In this document: in pieces, positions 1 through 6,760 of the stretch
Layout of the letters: each line of letters opens with the position of its first letter
Position numbering within the stretch: position 1 is the first letter of the stretch
The notes under the pieces: generated by a model
Databases searched by the model: none
What the model saw: only the letters and a program-made list of their open reading frames with translations
What the model was told of the DNA's origin: nothing
Position numbers and translations under genes: made by a program
Assembly: GCA_013151585.1 (NCBI GenBank)
Contig: JAADHY010000552.1
Location: 1 to 9,098 of the forward strand
Length of the DNA: 9,098 nucleotides
Direction of reading: 5' to 3'
From: Planctomycetota bacterium
GTDB taxonomy: Bacteria > Planctomycetota > Planctomycetia > Planctomycetales > Planctomycetaceae

Positions 1-1
1 G

Positions 2-727
2 AGTCCGATGCAGCAGGCCGCCATGCTCAAGCGCTTGGGCTACGACGGCATCGGGTACACGGGGACCAAAGGAATCCCTGAGATGCTGGCCGCGCTCGAC
101 CGATTCGGCCTGAAGATGTTTAGCACCTACGTCCGCGTGGACGTTGGCCCTAAGGGCCCGCGCTACGACCCGGGGCTCCCGGGGGCGATCCAACAGCTCA
201 AAGGGCGTCCGACAATCATTTGGTTGTACGTGATTGGGAAAGGGGCGAATGCGGAACAGCAGACGGTGCGCATCGTGCGCGAAATCGCCGATCTGGCGGC
301 CCAAAGCGGCCTGAAAGTGGCCACCTATCCTCACACGGGCTTTTACATTGCGCGTGTGGAAGACTCGGTACGCATCGCCAAGAAGGTCGACCGGCCGAAC
401 GTGGGGGCAAGCTTCAACCTGTGCCACTGGCTGAAAGTTGACGGCCGCCGTCTGGAAGCACGGCTGACGGAGGCCATGCCCTACCTGTATCTGGTGAGCA
501 TCAATGGAGCGGACGCCGGCGACACCAGAGCCATGGGCTGGGACCGGTTGATTCAGACGTTAGATCGAGGAACATACGACGTCGCGGGATTGCTCAAACG
601 ACTCCGCCGACTCGGGTATCGTGGCCCGATCGGCCTGCAGTGTTACAACATACCGGGGGCCCCCGAAGAAAATCTACGACGTTCCATCCAGGCGTGGAAA
701 AAAATGTGGGACGAAATGGAACAGTGA
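2..727 (+). CDS. Sugar phosphate isomerase/epimerase-like TIM barrel protein, 5'-truncated by the window edge
   Basis: The reading frame is open to the left edge, and the first ATG (position 8) lies inside a typical first-repeat segment (MLKRLGYDGIGY), so the true start and probably a leader lie upstream. Family members are usually near 290-300 residues; about 240 are visible. The fold call rests on motifs typical of xylose-isomerase-like / AP-endonuclease-2-like barrels, numbered from the ATG at 8: YPHTGFY (107-113), VGASFNLCHWLK (132-143), VSINGAD (163-169), and a C-terminal GPIGLQCYNIPG (206-217) followed by an ENLRRSIQAWKKM helix. Such enzymes isomerise or epimerise sugars or sugar phosphates with a divalent metal. 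The usual acidic ligands appear as N137 and Q211 here, so substrate and even activity are uncertain. The gene precedes the sialidase-like gene on the same strand with a 215-base gap, so co-transcription is possible but not shown. Confidence 0.85.
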   Translation, partial: SPMQQAAMLKRLGYDGIGYTGTKGIPEMLAALDRFGLKMFSTYVRVDVGPKGPRYDPGLPGAIQQLKGRPTIIWLYVIGKGANAEQQTVRIVREIADLAAQSGLKVATYPHTGFYIARVEDSVRIAKKVDRPNVGASFNLCHWLKVDGRRLEARLTEAMPYLYLVSINGADAGDTRAMGWDRLIQTLDRGTYDVAGLLKRLRRLGYRGPIGLQCYNIPGAPEENLRRSIQAWKKMWDEMEQ

Positions 728-942
728 ACCTGCCGTTCCCGTCGGATTGAGATGACTTGCGGCTGGCCACCTTGAGATAGCCCTGACAACACATACTGTT
801 TCGTGTCTCGCGCTAGCCAAGCTGCGCCACGTTGCCGAATGGGAAGGATCGCCGGCCCCGCTCCTGCATGAGAACCTTTCAAATCGCGTTCCGTGCTGAC
901 GGCGTTGTTTGTCTCTCCTGAGAAAAGGTAGAAGGAGCCGCC

Positions 943-2103
943 ATGACATTTTCTGGTTTCGCTTCTGGCGCGACTCTGTTGGCGACCATCTTTGTTGTCA
1001 CCCCAGCGTGGTCGCAAACAGCCGAAGACCCCGCGGAAATCGCCCCCGCGATCAACTTCGAGCCGGGGCCGGAGTACGCCGACGCCGTCCGCATGTTCCA
1101 AGGAATTCCTACTCTCGAGGCAGCTCCCAACGGACGTCTTTGGGCGGCGTGGTACGGGGGCGGAGTGACGGAGGATCGGCACAACTACGTCATGCTGGTC
1201 ACGAGCGGAGACGACGGGCGGATCTGGTCCGGGCTGAAGCTGGTTATCGATCCGGACCGAGACGGCCCGGTGCGGGCCTTCGACCCCTGTCTGTGGTGCG
1301 ACCCGCTTGGCCGGCTGTGGCTCTTCTGGGCGCAACGGGCCAACAAAGGCCAACCGCACCTGTTTGCGATCGTCACCGACAATCCCGACGAGGAAACGCC
1401 GGTCTGGTCCCAGCCGCGGCGGATCGGACCGGGGATCATGATGTGCAAACCCACGGTCCTGCGCAACGGCACGTGGCTGCTGCCGACGGCCATCTGGTTC
1501 ACCGAACAGAGTTGCCGGGTGATGGCGTCCACCGATCAAGGAAAAACCTGGTCGCTGCTCGGCACCGCTGGCGTTCCGGACCGGCGGGATCGGAACTGCG
1601 ACGAGCCGATGATCGTCGAGCATCAAAACGGGCGGCTGTGCATGTGGGTGCGCACCCGGTACGGGATCGGCCAAAGCGTCTCGCGTGACGGCGGCCGCAC
1701 GTGGAGCCCGATCGCGCCGTCGAAGATCGCTCATCCGCCCGCCCGGTTTTTCGTGCGCCGGCTGGCGTCGGGGAACTTGCTGCTTGTGAAACACGGCCCG
1801 ATCAACCGCCGCACGGGCCGATCGCACCTGACGGCTTTCCTTTCGAAAGACGACGGCCGCTCCTGGCAAGGCGGTTTAGTGTTGGACGAACGGTCGGGCG
1901 TGTCCTATCCGGACGGCTTTCAGAAGAAGGACGGCCGCATCTTCGTCATTCACGATTACGATCGGCAAGGGAAAAAAGAGATCCTGCTTTCGGTCTTCAC
2001 CGAGGCCGACGTGCTGGCCGGCCGTGACGTCTCGGGCCAAGTCCGCCTGCGTCAGCTCATCAACCGCGCGTTGGGTAAAAACCCGATGAAAAAGAAACCG
2101 TAG
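943..2103 (+). CDS. Secreted sialidase-like BNR/Asp-box beta-propeller protein (386 aa)
   Basis: The ATG at 943 is preceded by AAGGAG at 932-937 with a 5-base spacer. Residues 1-24 form a signal peptide with a hydrophobic core (about 9-20) and a likely cut after AWS, giving a mature start at QTAED, so the protein is exported. Four Asp-box motifs (S-x-D-x-G-x-T-W type) mark propeller blades at 88-95 (SGDDGRIW), 196-203 (STDQGKTW), 247-254 (SRDGGRTW) and 301-308 (SKDDGRSW). The segment FQGIPTLEAAPNGRLWAAW (52-70) is the usual first-blade signature of bacterial sialidase-family (BNR_2-like) proteins. In classical sialidases the corresponding segment is Y/F-R-I-P with a substrate-binding arginine, but here it reads F-Q-G-I-P, so sialic acid is not assured as substrate. 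The likely role is hydrolysis or binding of terminal sugars on extracellular glycans. The fold is well supported; the exact reaction is not. Confidence 0.85.
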   Translation: MTFSGFASGATLLATIFVVTPAWSQTAEDPAEIAPAINFEPGPEYADAVRMFQGIPTLEAAPNGRLWAAWYGGGVTEDRHNYVMLVTSGDDGRIWSGLKLVIDPDRDGPVRAFDPCLWCDPLGRLWLFWAQRANKGQPHLFAIVTDNPDEETPVWSQPRRIGPGIMMCKPTVLRNGTWLLPTAIWFTEQSCRVMASTDQGKTWSLLGTAGVPDRRDRNCDEPMIVEHQNGRLCMWVRTRYGIGQSVSRDGGRTWSPIAPSKIAHPPARFFVRRLASGNLLLVKHGPINRRTGRSHLTAFLSKDDGRSWQGGLVLDERSGVSYPDGFQKKDGRIFVIHDYDRQGKKEILLSVFTEADVLAGRDVSGQVRLRQLINRALGKNPMKKKP

Positions 2104-2480
2104 TCTTTCTTTCCGACTAGCCTGAGCGCGAATGTCTTTGGTCGGATTGGCTGCTGTTGCGCGGCAAACGCAGTGGGAAAGACCGAAAAGACGAAGCAGA
2201 ACATCGTCACCCAGCAATCGCCGCCCAACGCGATCCTGGGTTTGATCAAAGTCACCTGCTACTTGCTGGACCGCCAGATTCGCCGGCTGGAACGCGATTT
2301 CTTTGCCGAGGGCGGCATCCGCGAGGCGTAACCCGCGCTCGGCTTCGGCACCGCGGCCGGAGCACTCAACAGAGTCGACGGCACAAGGCGTAAGCCCTGA
2401 AGCCCGCCGTTTGACAAGAGGAGCAATACCATCTGGACAAGCGCCGATTTCCCATGAGGGCAAAAGTCAAAAGACTCTCG
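2104..2480. other. Gap between convergent genes, holding only the four-helix remnant
   Basis: The 377 bases lie between the stop of the sialidase-like gene (+) and the stop of the GH51-like gene (-). Besides the remnant at 2185-2331 I see no gene. Two weak hairpins flank the gap: AAAGAAA/TTTCTTT (2091-2097 with 2106-2112) across the sialidase stop, and AGTC-AAAA-GACT (2465-2476), followed on the minus strand by a short T run just past the GH51 stop. Neither has the GC-rich stem expected of a strong intrinsic terminator. Bases 2332-2460 contain nothing I can name. Confidence 0.5.
2185..2331 (+). pseudogene. Remnant of a four-helix-bundle suffix-domain protein, internally deleted, no start codon
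   Basis: This frame is in phase with the upstream sialidase-like gene but lies after its stop. It carries KTKQNIV (2191-2208), resembling the SGKQNI(V/A)EG motif of four-helix-bundle (23S rRNA intervening-sequence type) proteins. After a few residues it runs into ILGLIKVTCYLLDRQIRRLE (2233-2292) and then RDFFAEGGIREA and TAA at 2329-2331. The second part closely resembles, from memory, the C-terminal suffix domain (LICLIHQANYLLDQQI...LEKxFxxEGGxRE). In full proteins roughly 60-100 residues separate the two motifs; here they are almost adjacent. There is no ATG, and the only candidate start is a GTG at 2173 without a ribosome site. I read this as a dead fragment in the gap between two convergent genes. 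The suffix match is strong; the KQNIV match could be chance. Confidence 0.6.
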
Positions 2481-4550
2481 TCACGGTCGAAGCTCAATTG
2501 CGGTCAGGGAATGCTTTGGCAGCGTAAGCTGCCAGCCGTCGCTGGTTTGCCGCACAGGCGTCTCGACCAAGCGCACCTCCGGCACGCGGCCGACGTTCGT
2601 GGCCCAGGGGGTTGGCCCGACCAGGCTCCAGGCGGCGGCTCGCGAGTGGCCGCTCGAACGCTGGCCGCGAATCGCAATTGTCGCCGGCACATCGCGGTCC
2701 AGGTTCGTGTTGATGATCATCAGCGTGATTGTGCCGTCGGAGCGTTTGGCCGCGTTGACCGACAGGTCCGGCACGGCGCCATCGTTGTCCGGCTGGAACT
2801 CCTGCACGCTCAGCAGCCGGAAATAGGCCCGGCCGCTGACCGGCTCGTCACCGCGGCGATCCGGCGCTTGCCGGCGTGCCATGATTTGAATCTCTTTCGT
2901 GTCCGGCAAAGTGATATAGTCGATCACGACGCGAGTCCAATCGCTGTCGCCGCGCACGTCGCCGCCGAGCGCTGCCGAGCGGGTCGCGGGCCAGCCGCGA
3001 GCGTCGCCGACCTGGAAGCCGGCGCCGTTGCCCGACGTCTGCAGCCCTTCCGTCTTGATCTCGCCCGTGACGCGGTAGCCGGTCGACGGTTTGGCCGGCA
3101 ACGTGATCAAGGCGTGGTAGTAGTTGGTGTCGCGGCCGGTGAATTCGGCGATCAACGTGCGGCCTTCGACCCGCTGCTTGACCTCGGCCGTGCGAGCGAT
3201 CCGCCAGTGGTAATCGGCCGGCAGCAGATTGCGTGGATAGAGCCTAAATCGGGTCGGCCGGCCGCGTCGCCGTGGCACGCCGGCCCCGCCGGGAAAGTCC
3301 CAACTGCCGCATTCGACTCGCGTCTCGATCAGCACATCGCCGAAACGCTCGTTGTAGAGCTGAAACACGTAGAAGTTCGCCTGCTTCACCACCGGCTCGC
3401 CCTTGTGCGGATAGCCGCGGACCATGCCCCAATACTCGTTGGCGAACTGCCAGAAGTTGGCCAGTGCGATGCGGTTCTTCGGCTGCATCATCACGCGGAG
3501 GTGCTCGGCGTTGCGCAACGCGTTGCACAGCGATTGGCGATACGGCACCGGCTTGTTCTGCACGAAATGGCCGTTGTACTCCGTGATGGCCCAAGGCAGG
3601 TCGGTGCGGCCGGTCTCTTCTTCGACTAGCCGGTTCAGCTCGTCGTAGATTCGCTGGAGCTGCACGCCCACGGCCGTGCAAGCCTGCATGAGCAGCCGCG
3701 ACTTCTCGTGCGTCGTGTCGCCGTGGAAGCCCGGCACGTAGGTGTGTTCGATGCCGAAGTCGATCTGCCGGCCGGCGATCCGCAGCACGGTGCGGTTCCA
3801 CTGTTCGAACGGGTGCCAGATGATCGCGCCGAGCTTGATATGCGGATCGACCGCTTTCATGGCGGCACGATACTTCAGGTATTTGCGAGCGTACTCTTCG
3901 GCCGAAATCTTCCGTTTCTCGTTGCGCCCGTCGGTCGGCCGATGTTCGCCGTGGTTCGATTCATTGCCGTACTCGAACCAGACGACGTGATACGGTTCGG
4001 GATGTCCGTCCGCGGCGCGCACGGCCGCCCAATCGATGCCGCCGTTCGGATTGCTCCCATCATTGGGCGCGTTGAGGTACTCGACCAGGTCGGCCGCATC
4101 GGCCGCAGTTCCCCAGTAGACGGCGATGGTGAGGATCGGAATCGAGTCGGTCGCTTCGCAGAAGGCCAGGAACTCGGGCAGGCCGAACTTCTGCCGGGGT
4201 CGCTTTTCAATCGGGCCGACGGTTCGTTTCCAGTTGTAGTTGTGCGTGCCGCATCCACCGGGCCAGCGGTTCACGCTGACACCAGCCTGCTTGGCCAGCC
4301 GCACCATGACCGGCTCTGGCCGACGCCGATCCGGGTCCCAAATGCCGGCCCCGCGATGGGAATAGTCCGGCCGAGCCGCCCGCCACGTGCCGTATTGATA
4401 CGCCAACTGGTTGTTGCCCAGGATCAGTCGATTGACGGAGCCGATTTCCCTGTCGGCAAAGACCACGATCTGAGCCGGTTCGGCCGCCACGAGCCATCCG
4501 GCGGAGGCAAAGGTGATAGCCCAAGTCAAACTGACACATCGACTCTGCAT
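2481..4550 (-). CDS. Secreted GH51-type alpha-L-arabinofuranosidase-like glycoside hydrolase (689 aa)
   Basis: The start at 4550 is chosen because GGAGGAG (4559-4565) sits 8 bases upstream and the product then begins with a signal peptide (about 1-23, hydrophobic core 8-22, cut after VAA). An in-frame ATG at 4598 would add 16 residues and bury the ribosome site. The catalytic barrel (about 35-410) contains NRWPGGCGTHNYNWK (94-108), the clan GH-A acid/base motif EYGNE with E197, and the nucleophile motif ITEYN with E324. Their 127-residue spacing suits GH51. Residues about 440-590 look like an accessory beta domain (YHALITLPAKP..., SGRAYFRLLSVQEF). Residues about 595-689 match the usual GH51 C-terminal sheet (GTITLMIINTN; LPKHSLTAIELRP). 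The likely reaction is release of terminal L-arabinofuranose from plant or algal polysaccharide outside the cytoplasm; the exact linkage cannot be told. It is convergent with the sialidase-like gene and divergent from truD. Confidence 0.87.
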   Translation of the reverse strand: MQSRCVSLTWAITFASAGWLVAAEPAQIVVFADREIGSVNRLILGNNQLAYQYGTWRAARPDYSHRGAGIWDPDRRRPEPVMVRLAKQAGVSVNRWPGGCGTHNYNWKRTVGPIEKRPRQKFGLPEFLAFCEATDSIPILTIAVYWGTAADAADLVEYLNAPNDGSNPNGGIDWAAVRAADGHPEPYHVVWFEYGNESNHGEHRPTDGRNEKRKISAEEYARKYLKYRAAMKAVDPHIKLGAIIWHPFEQWNRTVLRIAGRQIDFGIEHTYVPGFHGDTTHEKSRLLMQACTAVGVQLQRIYDELNRLVEEETGRTDLPWAITEYNGHFVQNKPVPYRQSLCNALRNAEHLRVMMQPKNRIALANFWQFANEYWGMVRGYPHKGEPVVKQANFYVFQLYNERFGDVLIETRVECGSWDFPGGAGVPRRRGRPTRFRLYPRNLLPADYHWRIARTAEVKQRVEGRTLIAEFTGRDTNYYHALITLPAKPSTGYRVTGEIKTEGLQTSGNGAGFQVGDARGWPATRSAALGGDVRGDSDWTRVVIDYITLPDTKEIQIMARRQAPDRRGDEPVSGRAYFRLLSVQEFQPDNDGAVPDLSVNAAKRSDGTITLMIINTNLDRDVPATIAIRGQRSSGHSRAAAWSLVGPTPWATNVGRVPEVRLVETPVRQTSDGWQLTLPKHSLTAIELRP
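2517..2534. repeat. Perfect 7-bp hairpin inside the 3' end of the GH51-like gene
   Basis: TGGCAGC (2517-2523) and GCTGCCA (2528-2534) pair perfectly around a 4-base loop. The hairpin lies in the codons for the last beta strand, about 11-17 codons before the stop. No T run follows on either strand, so it is not a classical terminator. It may stabilise the mRNA 3' end or be a chance product of GC-rich codons. Confidence 0.4.
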
Positions 4551-4558
4551 GCTTTCTT

Positions 4559-4565
4559 CTCCTCC
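4559..4565 (-). promoter_or_regulatory. Ribosome binding site that fixes the GH51-like start
   Basis: On the minus strand GGAGGAG precedes ATG (4550) by an 8-base A-rich spacer. It lies inside the longer frame that begins at 4598, which is the main reason to prefer the shorter product. Confidence 0.75.
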
Positions 4566-4625
4566 GTTCACGACGCCGCTCCGGCAAACTGACTGCAATT
4601 TTGAGAACGCGCGTTGTTGGCGGTC

Positions 4626-4655
4626 ATCGTACCGCTCAGCGCAGGCTGCTACAAT
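4626..4655. promoter_or_regulatory. Candidate overlapping divergent promoters
   Basis: On the plus strand TGCTACAAT (4647-4655) is an extended -10 with five of six consensus bases in TACAAT, but no good -35 lies upstream. On the minus strand TTGTAG (4654-4649) and TACGAT (4631-4626) are 17 bases apart, the ideal spacing, with about 75 bases to the GH51-like start. The minus reading fits the neighbouring gene best. A plus transcript would have a leader of roughly 550 bases before truD. Both readings are inference from short motifs. Confidence 0.3.
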
Positions 4656-4824
4656 TCCGTTCGCTCGTCATTTCATCTCGCCGCAGTGGACGGCTCAATG
4701 CGACGAGAGCCGGTTTTGCAGACGAGACGGCGATGCGGGGATTCGGTGGAACAACGAATGGCTTTCCTGCGGATGGGGGCGACGACCAGGAGGGTCGAAA
4801 ATCCACGGATCAAACAAGCTTACT

Positions 4825-4842
4825 GGGGACCGTACCATTTTT
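4825..4842 (+). repeat. Possible degenerate REP-like motif
   Basis: GGGGACCGTACCATTTTT resembles the GGGGACAGTACCATTTTT-type motif that I recall as dispersed in many GC-rich bacterial genomes, often near REP-associated tyrosine transposases. Only one copy is visible and no transposase is near, so the identification rests on motif memory. Confidence 0.25.
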
Positions 4843-5204
4843 GTCATCCTTGCAGGGAATCGGAGCTCCCAGGGGGCCGGAACAGACGACATCGCTGCGG
4901 TCCGCTCCTGTTTGAGGGCGTAAGCATTCGGCGTGATGACGACACCGACTTGGCATACCCGTGCCAGCGAAACAAGATAATCTGTCTGCTACGCCTACCA
5001 GGGTAGCATCCATGCAACGCCGGTACAGACTCACGGCGTAGCTTTTCAGGGAACCCGATCTCACCCATTCACTCCGATTGAACCCAAGTTCCTCCAGAAA
5101 GTGGAGGTCAGAACCGAGCCGACGACCACCGACGGCGAACCAACGATCGCCGGGACGAGACGCTGCTGCCTCGCCGGGATGACGACGAGGACTGGTCTTG
5201 TCAT

Positions 5205-5209
5205 GGGAG
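5205..5209 (+). promoter_or_regulatory. Ribosome binding site deciding the truD start
   Basis: GGGAG lies 8 bases before ATG 5218 and overlaps an alternative in-frame ATG at 5203, which lacks a comparable site. This favours 5218, although 5203 would add only five residues. Confidence 0.55.
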
Positions 5210-5217
5210 CATTCGAC

Positions 5218-6279
5218 ATGGACGAAAGGATTTGCCGGCTGGAGATGAACAGGCCTTTCGCGACAGCCGACTTGCCTGGAGTCGGTGGCTCGGTGAAGCT
5301 GGCGTGCGAAGACTTCGTAGTGGAAGAAGTGCCGGCCTACGAGCCGATCGGCGAAGGAGAGCATCTGTTTCTTTGGGTCGAAAAGCGGAACATCACCACG
5401 CGAGACCTTGTCGAACGGATTTCGCAAGTGACGGGCGCACCGGTTGGGGACATCGGTGTCGCCGGACTGAAAGACCGGGTCGCCGTGGCTCGACAGTACG
5501 TTTCCCTGCCGGCTCGATTTGCGAAAACAATCTCGGCGATCGAGGATGATCGGGTTCGCATTCTGCGGCAATCCCGTCATCGGAACAAGCTGCGCACGGG
5601 ACATCTGCGAGGAAATCGGTTCGACATTTGCGTGCGGGGCGTGACGAACGACGCCGGGCCGCGAGCGGAGAGGATCGCTGAGCGCATTGGTCGGCTCGGC
5701 TTCCCGAACTATTTCGGCCTGCAACGTTTCGGTCGGGATAGGTCAACGCTGGAGCTGGGGTTGCAGTTACTGGCCGGAGGGGCGGCAAACGCCTCGGCTT
5801 TCCGCCGCCGTCGTCGGTTTTTGGTCCGTCTGGCTCTTTCGGCTGCTCAGGCGTTTCTGTTCAACGCCGCGTTGGCCGACCGAATCCGCGACGGTCTGCT
5901 TCACGCGGTCCTTGTCGGAGACGTGATGCAGGTACGGCAAACGGGCGGTGTGTTCGTTGTGGTCGACGGACCGGCCGAGCAGCGTCGATTCGATCAGCGG
6001 CAGACCGTAGTGACCGGCCCGATGTTTGGGCCGAAAATGCGCGCGGCGGAAGGCGTCGTCGCGGCCCGCGAAGGGGCGGTCTTGGACCGGTATGGGCTTC
6101 GTCCAGAGGACTTCGCTTGCTGGCGCCGGTTGACGGCAGGGACGCGTCGGCCCTATCTGGTTTACCCGGAGAGCCTAGAGATTCAATCGGTGAGCCATTC
6201 CATCCGGTTCCGGTTCACGCTTCCCGCCGGAGCGTACGCCACGGCGCTGTTGCGGGAGTTTCTGAAGCAGGACGTTTAG
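5218..6279 (+). CDS. truD: tRNA pseudouridine(13) synthase TruD (353 aa)
   Basis: TruD converts uridine 13 in the D arm of certain tRNAs to pseudouridine in the cytoplasm. The diagnostic GLKDR motif (83-87) carries the catalytic aspartate D86, within VAGLKDRVAVARQYVSL. It is preceded by CEDFVVEEVP (30-39) and GEGEHLFLWVEKRN (45-58). The second signature PNYFGLQRFGRDR (163-175) and the C-terminal RFTLPAGAYATALLREFLK (332-350) are also typical. The start at 5218 has GGGAG at 5205-5209 with an 8-base spacer and gives 353 residues, close to the 349 of the E. coli enzyme. The frame is open back to a GTG at 5101, but that stretch lacks family similarity. No key residue is missing. The gene stands alone, divergent from the GH51-like gene. 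Confidence 0.95.
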   Translation: MDERICRLEMNRPFATADLPGVGGSVKLACEDFVVEEVPAYEPIGEGEHLFLWVEKRNITTRDLVERISQVTGAPVGDIGVAGLKDRVAVARQYVSLPARFAKTISAIEDDRVRILRQSRHRNKLRTGHLRGNRFDICVRGVTNDAGPRAERIAERIGRLGFPNYFGLQRFGRDRSTLELGLQLLAGGAANASAFRRRRRFLVRLALSAAQAFLFNAALADRIRDGLLHAVLVGDVMQVRQTGGVFVVVDGPAEQRRFDQRQTVVTGPMFGPKMRAAEGVVAAREGAVLDRYGLRPEDFACWRRLTAGTRRPYLVYPESLEIQSVSHSIRFRFTLPAGAYATALLREFLKQDV

Positions 6280-6760
6280 CACGGACGATGTCCTCAAGAA
6301 ACCGCGTCCATTCCTTCCCGCCTTCGCTAAGATTCGCCAGCATTTTTTGAGAAGACTTGTGCAGCGTCGGAGCTAAGAGTTTCCCATCCTGTTTCTGTCC
6401 CAGCATCCTGACCGTCCTCGCTCTCTCGATCGCCTGTCAGAGAATTGCCATTGCACTGATTGACCAATATCGATAACTTTCCGCCCCATCTCTTTCGATG
6501 CTTTTCATCCGATCCTCCAGTTTCCCCTTCCAACATTTCCAGGGATTCCGCAGACTTCTCCGGCCGCACAGCGAACGGCTTGCGGTGACGAGGCGTTCGG
6601 CGGCCACAGTCCGACGTGCGGCGATCGTTCCGGGAACACCGGCTACTCCGCTGCTCCGGGTGGGAGAACGCGGCCGGGCACAGCTCGGCCGGTCGCCACG
6701 TCGGTCGCTGCGATGCGTGTCGTGACAGAGGCTGCGGGATGCGGGACAAGGAGCACGTCC
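6280..6760. other. 481-base gap after truD; no supported gene, possible decayed minus-strand frame
   Basis: The plus strand has no open frame with a recognisable product. On the minus strand a frame from about 6540 to 6280, interrupted by one TGA at 6435-6437, has fairly protein-like composition (QKMLANLSEGGKEWTRFLED in its second half), but I do not recognise it. An AT-rich pocket at 6451-6480 contains TTGCAC and TAACTT 17 bases apart, only a weak promoter match. The T run at 6343-6348 has no stem in front of it, so no terminator is called for truD. The last 110 bases include a GC-rich leader for the next gene. Confidence 0.4.
6748..6753 (+). promoter_or_regulatory. Ribosome binding site deciding the start at 6761
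   Basis: AAGGAG with a 7-base spacer precedes ATG 6761. It lies inside the longer frame from 6713, supporting the shorter product with an N-terminal signal peptide. Confidence 0.7.

Larger units (their letters stand above)
4551..5217. other. Divergent 667-base gap between GH51-like gene and truD; no convincing gene
   Basis: Open frames exist on both strands, but their products have no recognisable motifs, skewed Arg/Cys-rich composition and no ribosome sites, so I do not call them genes. The part next to the GH51-like gene should hold its promoter. A candidate overlapping promoter pair lies at 4626-4655 and a REP-like motif at 4825-4842. A 6-bp inverted repeat, TGCTAC (4987-4992) with GTAGCA (5003-5008), has no T run. 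The truD frame stays open upstream of 5218 to a GTG at 5101, but that extension has no similarity to TruD. Confidence 0.5.

Noticed and set aside
772..799. TTGAGA and TACTGT 16 bases apart upstream of the sialidase-like gene
   Set aside because: The -35 match is good but the -10 matches only three of six bases; in a 215-base gap this is expected by chance.
643..1869. Long minus-strand open frame (408 codons) opposite the sialidase-like gene
   Set aside because: It is Arg/Pro-rich with no motif, and the plus strand here has a signal peptide, ribosome site and four Asp-boxes. It is a GC-rich shadow.
2091..2112. AAAGAAA/TTTCTTT hairpin across the sialidase stop
   Set aside because: The stem is A/T only and includes coding bases; it is too weak to call a terminator.
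2454..3629. Plus-strand open frame (391 codons) opposite the GH51-like gene
   Set aside because: It lies antisense to a region carrying the nucleophile motif and C-terminal GH51 sheet; its product has no recognisable domain.
4614..5006. Plus-strand open frame (130 codons) in the gap before truD
   Set aside because: It would start at TTG without a ribosome site, is Arg/Cys-rich, and shows no motif.
6343..6348. T run after truD as a terminator
   Set aside because: No inverted repeat of useful length precedes it on the plus strand.
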